DNA from: a bacterium
Lineage (GTDB): Bacteria; Actinomycetota; Acidimicrobiia; Spongiisociales; ZC4RG35
Length of the DNA stretch: 64,000 nucleotides
Direction: 5' to 3'
Assembly: GCA_028819345.1 (NCBI GenBank)
Contig: JAPPLW010000103.1
Coordinates: 1-64,000, forward strand
The position numbers were made by a program, and so were the translations under genes. Positions 17,408-25,559 of this stretch are shown piece by piece. Numbering within the stretch: the first letter of the stretch is position 1; each line of letters begins with the position of its first letter. The notes under the pieces are model-generated. The model made no database searches, was not told the origin of the DNA, and was given only the letters and a program-made list of their open reading frames with translations.

Positions 17408-17638
17408 ATGGGAGATCCAAAGGTAAGAAGACGCGTCGGGCTGGTGGGGCTGCTGTGCTGTGTTTTCCTGATCATCGCCGAGGAGATAGTCGATGTCGAG
17501 TTCTTCGGGGAGGCGCTCCTCGGGCTGTTCTGCATAGTTCTCCTGGGTACCTCGGCTACCGAAGAGGGCAAGGCCGGCGCCGAGGCGCCCGCCGAAGACC
17601 CCGAGGCCGTCCGAAGGTTGGCAAGACCATCATTCTGA
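17408..17638 (+). CDS. Small hypothetical membrane protein
   Basis: A 76-residue ORF with a basic start ('MGDPKVRRR'), one or two hydrophobic segments around residues 10-47 ('VGLVGLLCCVFLIIAEEIVD', 'ALLGLFCIVLLG') and an acidic, Ala/Glu-rich tail. It fills the space between the transporter terminator and the homocysteine methyltransferase gene, ending just before that gene. No family is recognised. Charge distribution is like a small inner-membrane protein, but there is no clear ribosome-binding site and the ORF could be spurious. Confidence 0.4.
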   Translation: MGDPKVRRRVGLVGLLCCVFLIIAEEIVDVEFFGEALLGLFCIVLLGTSATEEGKAGAEAPAEDPEAVRRLARPSF

Positions 17639-17671
17639 CCTGTGCCAGGCCCCGGGCGCCGGCCGCCGCAT

Positions 17672-18598
17672 ATGAGGCAACGGGTTCGACTCCAGCTTGG
17701 ATGTGGGGACTTGCTTAGAGAGCTGCTGGAGGAAAACGCCGTTCTGGTTGCCGATGGCGCCATGGGCACCACCCTGTTCGAAATGGGCCTCGAGAGCGGG
17801 GACTGTCCGGAGAGGCTGAACATCGAACGGCCGGAGATGATCTCGGAAGTTCATCGGCTGTTCGTGGAGGCGGGAGCGGATCTGTTTCTCACCAACACCT
17901 TCGGGGGCAACCGTCGTCGTCTGGCCCTGCACGGCCTGGAGGACCGGGTTGCCGAGTTCAACCGGGCCGGGGTGGTCATCGGTCGCCAGGTGGCGTCCGA
18001 CGCCGGGAGGCCGGTGGCGGTTGCGGCCAGCGTGGGTCCCACCGGCGACCTTTTCGAGCCCCTCGGCCCCCTGAGCCATGGCGAGGGGGTGGAGGTGTTC
18101 CGTGAACAGATGGAAGCGCTGGTGGAGGCAGGCGCCGATGTCCTGTGGATCGAGACCTTGTCCTCCTGGGAGGAGATCTCCGCCGCCACCGAGGCGGCGT
18201 CGGGCTTTGACGTGCCGTACGCCGTGACTCTCAGCTTCGACACCAACGGGCGGACCATGATGGGCCTGCGGCCTTCGGAGTTCGGACAGTGGTGGACGGG
18301 GCTCTCCCCGGACGGCCGCCCCGCGGCATTGGGCGCCAACTGCGGCACCGGCCTGGAAGAGGCCCTGGAGGCTGCCGCAGCCATCGCGGAGGTCGCCGAG
18401 GAGGCATGCGTGATCGTCAAGTCCAACTGCGGCATACCGATTTACGAAGGCGGGGGACTCACCTACCCCCAAGGTCCCGAACTCATGGGGAACTACGCCC
18501 GACGGGCGATGGATGCAGGATGCAGCATCATCGGAGCCTGCTGCGGATCCACTCCCCGCCACATCCGGGAGATCCGCTCCACATTGGAGACACCCTGA
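17672..18598 (+). CDS. Homocysteine S-methyltransferase family protein (BHMT-like)
   Basis: A TIM-barrel, zinc-dependent methyltransferase that moves a methyl group to homocysteine or a similar thiol. Zinc-ligand motifs are visible: 'GANCGTG' and the paired cysteines of 'IIGACCGSTPRHIREI'; the family opening 'NAVLVADGAMGTTLFEMGL' is intact. About 308 residues from the ATG at 17672; the track GTG at 17642 adds ten unusual residues, and a TTG ('LLRELLEE') is also possible. Next to a betaine importer and carnitine-to-betaine genes, betaine:homocysteine methyltransferase activity (dimethylglycine + methionine) is the natural suggestion, but S-methylmethionine-type or other donors cannot be excluded. 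Confidence 0.82.
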   Translation: MRQRVRLQLGCGDLLRELLEENAVLVADGAMGTTLFEMGLESGDCPERLNIERPEMISEVHRLFVEAGADLFLTNTFGGNRRRLALHGLEDRVAEFNRAGVVIGRQVASDAGRPVAVAASVGPTGDLFEPLGPLSHGEGVEVFREQMEALVEAGADVLWIETLSSWEEISAATEAASGFDVPYAVTLSFDTNGRTMMGLRPSEFGQWWTGLSPDGRPAALGANCGTGLEEALEAAAAIAEVAEEACVIVKSNCGIPIYEGGGLTYPQGPELMGNYARRAMDAGCSIIGACCGSTPRHIREIRSTLETP

Positions 18599-18748
18599 GA
18601 TTGATCCAAACGGACGGGAATTCGGCGCGCCGCCGTCCAAGTTTGGATTATCAAAGAGGACACATACTCATGAGAGATTGGCTATTTGCCAGAGTACGGT
18701 TTGTGATGACGGGAGCAGGACTGTTAGTCAAGCCCGAAGGGAGCGAAA

Positions 18749-18964
18749 CTGAGTGCTTGGAAGAAGGCGGCGCCTCACCCGCGGTTGCACCAACACCAGA
18801 GGGACAGAGCGTTCGGAGGGACTGACGAGTTGGAGGAGTTCTTCAGGGAGTGCGATGGGCTGGACGGGCCTGTTGAGGAACCGGATTGGGACGAACACGT
18901 CGCAGTGATCAATGAGTCTCGCCTTCGAGGTATTGGCAGGCCGAGAAGGGGACACCTGGACTGA
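18749..18964 (+). CDS. Doubtful small ORF with CTG start
   Basis: The 18599-19034 gap contains one frame that looks coding but is absent from the ORF track because it has no ATG, GTG or TTG near its apparent beginning. From CTG 18749 (preceded by AAGGGAG, spacing 6) it reads about 71 residues: a basic, His-rich start ('SAWKKAAPHPRLHQHQRD') and an acidic second half ('DELEEFFRECDGLDGPVEEP'). The composition resembles a small soluble protein rather than random frame. It may use a rare CTG start, begin at an internal TTG, or be a decayed gene. I see nothing else in the gap. Confidence 0.35.
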   Translation: MSAWKKAAPHPRLHQHQRDRAFGGTDELEEFFRECDGLDGPVEEPDWDEHVAVINESRLRGIGRPRRGHLD

Positions 18965-19034
18965 GTTCGCCTGATGAAAGGCGGGTCCGGGGGGGGAGCG
19001 CGATGTGTCCCATCATCTTCCATACACTGCCCTT

Positions 19035-22028
19035 ATGCGGTTTGTGGTCTTCGATCTGGAAGCGAACGCCGATCATCCCCGTCCCGACGGTCAAGAGATC
19101 ATCGAGATCGGCGCCCTGGTGGTGGAAGACGGCCGGGTGTCGAAAGAATTCTCCAGCCTGGTCGCTCCCACCCCGGGTCGGCCCCTGGCCCCCCTGACCG
19201 TCGAGCTGACCGGCCTCACCGAGGAGGCCCTGAGAGGGGCGCCGTCCCGGGTGTCAGCCCTGGAGGAGTTCCTGGAGTTGTGCAGTGATCTCCCAATGGT
19301 GGCCCACAACGGGAGCACCTATGACTATCTCCTGCTCCTGGCGGAATTGGATCGGGCTGGTCTGCGGGAACCCCGGGGCGAGCGACTCGACACCCTCGAG
19401 TTGGCTCATGTGGCTTTCCCCCGGGCCGGGAAGGAGTCGGTCCCCGACATCGGGGGAGGCATACCCCCGCGTTCGCGTCGCCTTGTGGACCTGGCGGACC
19501 ACTTCGGCGTCGGTGGTGGCGTCGGGCCTGCCCATCGGGCCCTGTCGGACGCGCGGATGGTGTGGGGAGTGATGAACGGCCTGCTCGGGGAACTGAACCG
19601 GGTTGATCCCGTCCGCCGTGCCCAGCGGTGGATCCTGGAGGTCACGGGTCACCCCTGGGCGGTCTTCTGCCAGCCGGACATAGCCGACTTCGGAGTGGCG
19701 TACCGGCCGGACCTGGTGGAGGTGATCCCGCTGCCTCCCCTGTCCGAAGAAGAACAGGACCCCCCTCCCGAACCGGCATTCGACGAATGGGCGGGGGAAG
19801 AGGAGGTCCAACGGGACATAGATCTCCTCGAACTGGTGGCTCCACTGACCGAAGGGGGAGAGCTGATGACCGAGGGCATGGAGCATCGGCCGTCGCAGGA
19901 GGAGATGGCTCAGCAGGTGGCTGCCGGCCTTGCCCGGTCCGAGAACCTCATGGTGGAGGCCCCCACCGGCACCGGCAAGACGCTTGCCTACCTGGTGCCC
20001 GCCACCCGGCTGGCGACCGCCTGGAACACCCAGATTCTCGTCTCCACCTACACCAAGGCGCTGCAGGACCAGGTTTGCCTGACACTGCGGGACATCTCCG
20101 ACCGACTGTCTCCGGTCCGGTGGACGGTCCTGAAAGGGCTCAGCAACTACTTGTCGGTACATGCCCTGGCAGAGGAGTTGGTGTGGCTCGATCCCTTCGA
20201 GTCGGGTCGGATTCGAGACAACCCGCTCTTCTCGGACCAAGCATCCGATCATCTGGCGGATCATGAACTCGGCCTGGCCCTGGCGGTGGTGTTGGGTTGG
20301 GCGGCCGAGACTCCCACCGGGGAGTGGGACGATCTTCGCGACGGCTGGCTAAGAAGACGCGACGCCACCATGTACCGGCTCCGGTCCCGGCTGTCGATGA
20401 CCGAGACTCCCGGCAGAGCCCGCAACGCCCTGGAGAAGCGGTGCTTCTTCGTGCGGGCTTTGAAGCGGCTCTCCGCGGCGCAGATCGTGGTGGCCAACCA
20501 CTCGCTTATGTTGCTTCGCGACCAGATGACCGGCTACAGCCCGCGTTTGATAGTGGATGAGGCGCACGAGTTGGAGTCGGCGGCCCGGTCCGCCTTCACG
20601 GGGACGGTGAGCCGACGGGTCCTGTGGCGCCTCCTCTACACGGTGTACCACCCCAGGTTTTCGGGAAGCCTGCTGCGTCGCTATCTGGGTTCCCTGCCGG
20701 CCGGTTCGGCGCGGGACCGCGGGCAGGTCGGGGCCGAGCGGGTGGTGCGCTACTGGCGGGCTTGCGAGCCCCGCATCGAGGACTTGGGGGAGACGCTGCT
20801 GGATTACCTCGAGGCGACGCGAGGGTGGTCGCCCGGGGCGGAGGAGCCTTTCTCCACCCGCGTAACCCGGGTGGACCTCAACCGCTCCCGATGGCAAGAG
20901 GTGACCGAGGCCCTGGAACAGTTGGCGGAGGCATTCTCCTTTCTGGCCGAAGCTCTCGACGCTCTGCCGGTTCCCGAGGGTTTGCGGGCCGAACGGTCGT
21001 CAGACGAGTTGAAGCGGCGGATCACCTATGCAAGCGGGGGAGCGAAGACGATCGCTGAGCTCTGCTTCCAGATGGCGAACATCGACTCTGAAGACCTTCT
21101 GGAGTCGGCCTTGGTCTGCGACCTCGCCTGGACCGAAGAGGAGTGGCGATGGAAGCTGAGCGCGGTCCCGTTGGAAGTGAGCGAACGCCTGGCGGAAGTC
21201 TGGGAAGAGAAGAAGTCGGTGATAATGACCTCCGCCACTCTCACGGTGGCAGGGTCCTTCGACTACGTTGCAGCCGGTTTGGGAATCGGTGAGAGTCGCA
21301 GAGCATTGTTGGAGAGTCCGTTCCCCGACCTGCGCAGGCAGATGCTGGTGGTGATTGCCGGGTATCTGCCCAATCCCAGCGGGTCCAGCCTGGAGGAGTT
21401 CGCCGAGGCCGCTCCGGCCGAGATGGCCCGCCTGATCGAGATCAGCCGGGGCCGGGCGCTGGCGCTGTTCACCGCCAACCGGCGGATGGAGCGGGCGGCA
21501 GGGTATCTGAGAGATCGCCTGTTTCCCGGTTTCACGGTGCTCTGCCAGGGCGAGGCCTCGGCGCCGGAGCTCACCGAGGGTCTTCGCAATCCCTCCCAAC
21601 CCACCTGCCTCCTGGGAAGCGGAACGTTCTGGCAGGGGATCGATGTTCCTGGCGAGGCGCTCAGCCTGCTGGTGATGGAGAAACTTCCCTTCTCCTCTCC
21701 CGAGGATCCGGTGGTTGCGGCTCGTCAGGACGTAATCGGCCGCCGCGGGGGAAGGCCGTTCGAGGACTTCCTCCTACCCGAGGCGGTTCTGGGCTTCAGG
21801 CAGGGCGCCGGACGGTTGATCCGGACTCCCGACGACCGGGGGGTGCTGGTGGTGCTTGACAAACGCCTGGGTTTTGCCGGGTATGCCTCCCGGTTCCTGG
21901 ACAGCCTCACCGGTTCGCCCCCGGTGTTGAAGGCCGAGCGGCCTGTCCAGTGTTACCGGGCCATCGCCCGCCACCTGGGGACCGGGCCTGACAGCTTCAA
22001 ATGGGACGGCGGCGGCGCGAGGAGATGA
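19035..22028 (+). CDS. DinG/XPD-type helicase with N-terminal DnaQ-like exonuclease domain
   Basis: A ~997-residue protein combining a 3'-5' exonuclease-like domain with a superfamily 2 helicase. Residues 1-190 carry DEDDh-type motifs ('FVVFDLEAN', 'MVAHNGSTYDYLL', 'AHRALSDARM'). The helicase follows with Walker A 'EAPTGTGKTLAYL' (~residue 312), 'IVDEAHELES' (~508), 'GTFWQGIDVPGEALSLLVME' and 'GAGRLIRTPDDRG'. The usual iron-sulfur cysteines of XPD/DinG are not conserved: the segment after Walker A reads 'LKGLSNYLSV' and only one Cys ('EKRCFF') precedes 'IVVANHSL'. Start ATG 19035 ('MRFVVFDLEAN') is preferred to the track start ten codons upstream. It probably acts on damaged or structured DNA. 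Its 3' end overlaps a convergent gene by 32 bases. Confidence 0.85.
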   Translation: MRFVVFDLEANADHPRPDGQEIIEIGALVVEDGRVSKEFSSLVAPTPGRPLAPLTVELTGLTEEALRGAPSRVSALEEFLELCSDLPMVAHNGSTYDYLLLLAELDRAGLREPRGERLDTLELAHVAFPRAGKESVPDIGGGIPPRSRRLVDLADHFGVGGGVGPAHRALSDARMVWGVMNGLLGELNRVDPVRRAQRWILEVTGHPWAVFCQPDIADFGVAYRPDLVEVIPLPPLSEEEQDPPPEPAFDEWAGEEEVQRDIDLLELVAPLTEGGELMTEGMEHRPSQEEMAQQVAAGLARSENLMVEAPTGTGKTLAYLVPATRLATAWNTQILVSTYTKALQDQVCLTLRDISDRLSPVRWTVLKGLSNYLSVHALAEELVWLDPFESGRIRDNPLFSDQASDHLADHELGLALAVVLGWAAETPTGEWDDLRDGWLRRRDATMYRLRSRLSMTETPGRARNALEKRCFFVRALKRLSAAQIVVANHSLMLLRDQMTGYSPRLIVDEAHELESAARSAFTGTVSRRVLWRLLYTVYHPRFSGSLLRRYLGSLPAGSARDRGQVGAERVVRYWRACEPRIEDLGETLLDYLEATRGWSPGAEEPFSTRVTRVDLNRSRWQEVTEALEQLAEAFSFLAEALDALPVPEGLRAERSSDELKRRITYASGGAKTIAELCFQMANIDSEDLLESALVCDLAWTEEEWRWKLSAVPLEVSERLAEVWEEKKSVIMTSATLTVAGSFDYVAAGLGIGESRRALLESPFPDLRRQMLVVIAGYLPNPSGSSLEEFAEAAPAEMARLIEISRGRALALFTANRRMERAAGYLRDRLFPGFTVLCQGEASAPELTEGLRNPSQPTCLLGSGTFWQGIDVPGEALSLLVMEKLPFSSPEDPVVAARQDVIGRRGGRPFEDFLLPEAVLGFRQGAGRLIRTPDDRGVLVVLDKRLGFAGYASRFLDSLTGSPPVLKAERPVQCYRAIARHLGTGPDSFKWDGGGARR

Positions 22029-22479
22029 CCCCGGTGTTGAACCCGGCGGCATGCAGCCCGCCGGCAAAGCGGGCGTGCTCGATTTTCAGGCAACGGTCCT
22101 GAACCACCTGCAACCCGGCGTCGCGGGCCCGGGCGGCGGCTTCCTCGTGGCGGAGGCCCAACTGGAACCAGACCACCTTGGCGCCGACCTCGATCGCCTC
22201 CTCTACCACGCCGGGGAGTTGGTCCTGTCGGCGGAAGACGTCGACGATGTCGGGTGGCTCGGGGAGGTCCGCCAGGCTGGGGAAGGTGGGAATCCCCAGG
22301 ACATCGGTATAGACGGGGTTGACCGGACGGATCAGATAGGGGGTGCGGATCAGGTAGGTGGCGACGAAGTTGGAGGAGCGAAGCGGGTTGGCCGAGACAC
22401 CCACCAGCGCCACGCTGCGCGCCCTTCGAAGAATCGCCAGCCGCTCGGTGGCGGTGGCGTCGTGGGGACGCTCAGACAC
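21997..22479 (-). CDS. CoA-binding domain protein (COG1832)
   Basis: A 160-residue single-domain Rossmann protein of the CoA_binding_2 type, with 'RSVALVGVSANPLRSSNFVA', 'RPVNPVY', 'GIPTFPSLADLPEPPDIVDVF' and 'GAKVVWFQLGLRHEEAAARA'. The GTG start at 22479 overlaps the MetY stop by 8 bases; the longer track ORF start is inside metY and is rejected. Pairing of this family with O-acetylhomoserine sulfhydrylase recurs in bacteria, suggesting a shared role around sulfur metabolism or CoA-persulfide chemistry, but no biochemical function can be read from the sequence. Confidence 0.85.
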   Translation of the reverse strand: MSERPHDATATERLAILRRARSVALVGVSANPLRSSNFVATYLIRTPYLIRPVNPVYTDVLGIPTFPSLADLPEPPDIVDVFRRQDQLPGVVEEAIEVGAKVVWFQLGLRHEEAAARARDAGLQVVQDRCLKIEHARFAGGLHAAGFNTGVISSRRRRPI

Positions 22480-23767
22480 GGGCCGCCTCCCCGAGGGCGC
22501 TGTCGAGGTCGGCCAGGATGTCCTCGATGTCCTCCAGGCCCACCGAGATGCGGATCGTGTCGTCACCCACTCCGGCGGCCGCCCGGGCCTCGGGGGACAC
22601 CTGTTGGTGGGTGGTGGATGCGGGATGGATGACCAGCGTCTTGGTGTCTCCGACATTGGCGAGGTGGCTGGCCAACTGCACCGTCTCGATGAACCGCACT
22701 CCCGCGTCGTATCCCTTCTTGAGTCCGAATGTGAACACCGCTCCCGGACCGGCCGGGGTGTACTTCTCGACAAGGTCCCTACCGGGGCTGTCGGGGAAGA
22801 TGGGATAGCTCACCCACGACACGGCCGGGTTTGCGGCCAGGAATTCGGCCACCTCACGGGCGTTCTCCACGTGCCGCTCCATCCGGAGCGGGAGAGTCTC
22901 GAGCCCCAGCAGCAGCAGGAAAGAGTTGAAGGGTGAGATGGCGGCGCCCACGTCGCGCAGCAACTCGGCGCGGGCCTTGGTGAGGTAGGCGTATTCGCGG
23001 AAATTCTCCCAGAAGCGCAGGCCGTGATAGGCGGGGGAGGGATCGGTCATCACCCCGAAGTTGCCGTTGTCCCACGGGAAGAGGCCCGACTCCACGATGG
23101 CGCCGGCGATCACCACCCCGTGGCCTCCGATGAACTTGGTGGCGGAGTGGACCACGATGTCCGCACCCCATTCGAAGGGCCGGCACAGCCACGGTGACGC
23201 GAATGTGTTGTCGATCATCAGGGGAATCCCGTGGTGATGGGCAAGGGCGGCGATCGGCTCGATGTCGAGCACCTCGCCGCGGGGATTGCCGATCGTCTCT
23301 CCGTAGACCAGTTTGGTGCGATCGGTGATGGCTTCCTCTATGTTCTCCAGCCGGGAGGCGTCCACGAAAGTGGTGTGAATCCCCATGCGCCGGAGGGTCA
23401 CGTCGAACTGGGTGATGGTTCCGCCGTACAGGTTGCGGGCCGCCACGATCTCGTCGCCTTCCTTGCACAGGGTCAGCACCGCTATCAGTTGCGCGGCCTG
23501 TCCGGAAGCGGTGGCGAGTCCCCCCAGCCCCCCTTCCAGGGAGGCGAGCCGCTCCTCGAAGGCGGCGGTGGTTGGATTGCTGATCCGCGTGTAGATGTCT
23601 CCGTAGTTCTGGAGCGCGAACAGGTCGGCGGCTGATTGGGCATCCTCGAAGACGAACGAACTGGTGGCGTAGATGGGCATGGCCCGTGCCCCAGTCTCGG
23701 GGTCGGGCCGCTGGCCGGCGTGGATAGCCCGGGTGGAAAAGCCCGCCAGGTCTTTGGGTGAAGCCAC
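22472..23767 (-). CDS. metY: O-acetylhomoserine aminocarboxypropyltransferase
   Basis: A 431-residue PLP enzyme of the Cys/Met metabolism family that makes homocysteine from O-acetylhomoserine and sulfide. Diagnostic segments are 'GFSTRAIHAGQRPDPETGAR', 'YTRISNPTTAAFEERLASLEGG', the PLP-lysine region 'VVHSATKFIGGHGVVIAG' and 'ISVGLEDIEDILADLD'. The length and the long insertion 'GLFPWDNGNFGVMTDPSPAYHG' fit MetY rather than MetB/MetC. It starts at GTG 23767, the G of which closes a hairpin that fills the gap to hsp20. Operon with the CoA-binding gene. It could supply homocysteine for the BHMT-like enzyme upstream. Confidence 0.93.
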   Translation of the reverse strand: MASPKDLAGFSTRAIHAGQRPDPETGARAMPIYATSSFVFEDAQSAADLFALQNYGDIYTRISNPTTAAFEERLASLEGGLGGLATASGQAAQLIAVLTLCKEGDEIVAARNLYGGTITQFDVTLRRMGIHTTFVDASRLENIEEAITDRTKLVYGETIGNPRGEVLDIEPIAALAHHHGIPLMIDNTFASPWLCRPFEWGADIVVHSATKFIGGHGVVIAGAIVESGLFPWDNGNFGVMTDPSPAYHGLRFWENFREYAYLTKARAELLRDVGAAISPFNSFLLLLGLETLPLRMERHVENAREVAEFLAANPAVSWVSYPIFPDSPGRDLVEKYTPAGPGAVFTFGLKKGYDAGVRFIETVQLASHLANVGDTKTLVIHPASTTHQQVSPEARAAAGVGDDTIRISVGLEDIEDILADLDSALGEAARV

Positions 23768-23802
23768 GGGTCGCAGTTTAGGGACTTGCCCCCTGCGACC
23801 CG
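23767..23802 (-). terminator. Hairpin between hsp20 and metY reaching the metY start codon
   Basis: CGGGTCGCAG and CTGCGACCCG form a perfect 10-base-pair stem with an inner GGG/CCC pair. On the minus strand it lies 16 bases after the hsp20 stop and its 3' arm ends at the first base of the metY GTG. There is no T-tract. It may end hsp20 transcripts or limit access to the metY start. Confidence 0.5.
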
Positions 23803-23818
23803 CAGCCGGTTTGGGTTT

Positions 23819-24214
23819 CTAGGCGGGCAGGCCGTTGGCGGCGCCCGTGACCGGTATCTTCCGGGGCCGGGACGAGGCGGCCACCGGGATGGTGAGAGTG
23901 AGGACGCCGTTCTCGTAGGCGCTGGTGGTCTCCGAGATGTCGAGGTCGCTGCCTATCACGAACCGGCGGCGAAAGCTCCCGCTGGGACGCTCCACGAAGA
24001 ACACCCGCGCCTCCTCCGGTCGGGCGGCGGCGGTGTCACGCTGAGCAGAGATTGTGAGGGTGTTCTTGGCCACCTCCACATCGATCAGTTCGGGGTCCAT
24101 CCCCGGCATGTCCACCGTCACCACGAAGTTGTCGTCCACCAGGTAGACCTCGGAGGGGAGGGTGTTAGAGACCGCGGATGGGAACTCGAAGAGGGGATTG
24201 ATCCTGGCCATCAT
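23819..24214 (-). CDS. Small heat shock protein, Hsp20/alpha-crystallin family
   Basis: A 131-residue ATP-independent chaperone of usual bacterial length. The alpha-crystallin domain spans residues ~18-118, with 'YLVDDNFVVTVDMPGMDPELIDVEV' and the ending 'AYENGVLTLTIPVA'. The C-terminal tail 'SRPRKIPVTG' contains an I-P-V tripeptide corresponding to the IXI/V oligomerisation motif. The start ATG has AAAGGA ahead of it. An AT-rich upstream region with an inverted repeat suggests its own heat-regulated promoter. Confidence 0.92.
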   Translation of the reverse strand: MMARINPLFEFPSAVSNTLPSEVYLVDDNFVVTVDMPGMDPELIDVEVAKNTLTISAQRDTAAARPEEARVFFVERPSGSFRRRFVIGSDLDISETTSAYENGVLTLTIPVAASSRPRKIPVTGAANGLPA

Positions 24215-24241
24215 ATGCGCTTTTTCCTTTCTTCTGAGGGA

Positions 24242-24283
24242 AAGATTATCAGATTACATATAGGATAACACACAGATAATCTT
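24242..24283. promoter_or_regulatory. Inverted repeat in the hsp20 promoter region
   Basis: AAGATTATC and GATAATCTT are perfect 9-base arms separated by 24 bases of AT-rich sequence that includes TATATAGGATAAC, 28 to 69 bases upstream of the hsp20 start. It does not match CIRCE or a HAIR element closely. It is a candidate operator for a heat-shock repressor. Confidence 0.5.
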
Positions 24284-24379
24284 ATATATTCCCGCTCAGA
24301 TTACTACCGCCGACGGGTGCGGCGCCCCATGGGAGAGGTCGGGGATGACCGGGGTCATTGTTAGGCTGGTCGGGCGGAG

Positions 24380-24913
24380 ATGGCGTTTTCTATTGGTGAG
24401 ACAGTGGAGCGATGCGCCAACTGGCGGGTGGCGGTGGCGGCGTTGGTTGGGGCCGCTGGTTGCGCGGCGGGCCTCTTCTGGCGACAGGGGCGGCTGGCGG
24501 GGCTGGACTTGCTGGACAGTCGGGGCTGGTACACACCCGCAGAGGCGGCTGCGTTGTTCGACGCTCTCGATGGGCTCGACGCCGACGCAAGAGTCGTCTA
24601 TGCAGCGACCGCGCTCACCATCGACATGCTCTTTCCGGTCTTCTACGGCGTGCTGTTCGCAGTGGTGCTGTTCCGGTTGTTTCGAAGCGGGCCGCCCCTG
24701 TACCTGCTGCCGCTGGCGTTGGCCCTCGGGGACGCAGTGGAGAATCTCACAGTGGCGGCGCTGGCGCTGAGCCATGACGGTGCGCCTTCTCCGCTGGCAT
24801 GGCCGGCCGCGTTGTTTACCCTGGTCAAGACCGCCCTGTTGGTTGCCACGCTGGGGGCGATGGGCATGGGGGTGGTTCGCAGCCTGCGGGTACGGCTGCG
24901 GCGCTTGCCCTGA
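24380..24913 (+). CDS. Hypothetical four-helix membrane protein
   Basis: A 177-residue protein with about four predicted membrane segments: 'VAVAALVGAAGCAAGLFW' (~17-34), 'IDMLFPVFYGVLFAVVLF' (~80-97), 'LYLLPLALALGDAVENLTVA' (~106-125) and 'LFTLVKTALLVATLGAMGMGV' (~140-160). A soluble loop of about 45 residues with 'GWYTPAEAAALFDALD' lies between helices 1 and 2 and is predicted extracytoplasmic. Similar small proteins of unknown function are common in actinobacteria and chloroflexi. It is a single gene between hsp20 (divergent) and a convergent DsbA-like gene. Confidence 0.7.
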   Translation: MAFSIGETVERCANWRVAVAALVGAAGCAAGLFWRQGRLAGLDLLDSRGWYTPAEAAALFDALDGLDADARVVYAATALTIDMLFPVFYGVLFAVVLFRLFRSGPPLYLLPLALALGDAVENLTVAALALSHDGAPSPLAWPAALFTLVKTALLVATLGAMGMGVVRSLRVRLRRLP

Positions 24914-24963
24914 CCGGGTCAACCGGCAGCCCTCGGCCTGCTGGGAACCTATTCCCGAGCAGT

Positions 24964-25542
24964 TTATCTGGGGACGGAGGTGTGCTTGTACTCGTTGAGG
25001 CGGTTCCAGGCCAGGAGTTCCAGGGCCCGGTCGAGGTCGTCAAGGCGGTCGCGCTCCATGAACCGGATGAACACCGCCTGTTCGGAGGTGATGAAAGTCG
25101 GTACTCCGAACGCCATCCACTCGTTGACCGCCTTCATGTGCTCCCCGGCGATCTTGCACAGGGGCTCTCCGGTGGCCACCACCTGCGCCACCGCCTCCGG
25201 GTCGCACCCGGCGGCGGCCACCGCTTCGGCCAGCACCTCGGTGTCACCGATGTCGAGGCCGCGGTCGTGCCGGGCGGCGTAGATGGAGAGGTGGGCCCTG
25301 CCGAAGAGTTCCGGCCAGGTGTCGCGCACTGCCACCCCCCATTGAAGGGCATCGAGTCCCGACTGTCCCGCCGGGTTCTCCCAAACCGCTGGATCTCCTT
25401 CGGCGGTATGGGCCTGGGCCAGGGAGAACGCTCGGAAATTCACTTTCCAGGGCCGTCCCTCCTCCAACCCCCTGACCACCGCCTCGTGGGCATTGCGGGC
25501 AAAGGGGCACAGATAGTCGAAGGTGGTTTCGTACTCCAGCAT
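24964..25542 (-). CDS. DsbA/FrnE-like thioredoxin-fold protein with single active-site cysteine
   Basis: A 192-residue DsbA-family protein: 'FDYLCPFARNAHEAVVRGL' at the N-terminus, a helical insertion, and the cis-Pro region 'FGVPTFITSEQAVF'. The usual C-x-x-C is reduced to CPFA, leaving one cysteine, as in some FrnE-like or 2-hydroxychromene-2-carboxylate isomerase-like members that are not disulfide oxidases. Start ATG 25542 is fixed by AAGGAGG just before it; the track start nine codons upstream overlaps the next gene. No signal peptide, so cytoplasmic. Downstream of an acyl-CoA dehydrogenase gene in the same direction, 17 bases apart. Confidence 0.8.
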   Translation of the reverse strand: MLEYETTFDYLCPFARNAHEAVVRGLEEGRPWKVNFRAFSLAQAHTAEGDPAVWENPAGQSGLDALQWGVAVRDTWPELFGRAHLSIYAARHDRGLDIGDTEVLAEAVAAAGCDPEAVAQVVATGEPLCKIAGEHMKAVNEWMAFGVPTFITSEQAVFIRFMERDRLDDLDRALELLAWNRLNEYKHTSVPR

Positions 25543-25559
25543 CGATCCTCCTTCCTCGG

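Noticed and set aside
22480-22773. N-terminal extension of the CoA-binding ORF in the track
   Set aside because: It is antisense-frame sequence within metY; the GTG at 22479 gives a protein matching the family length.
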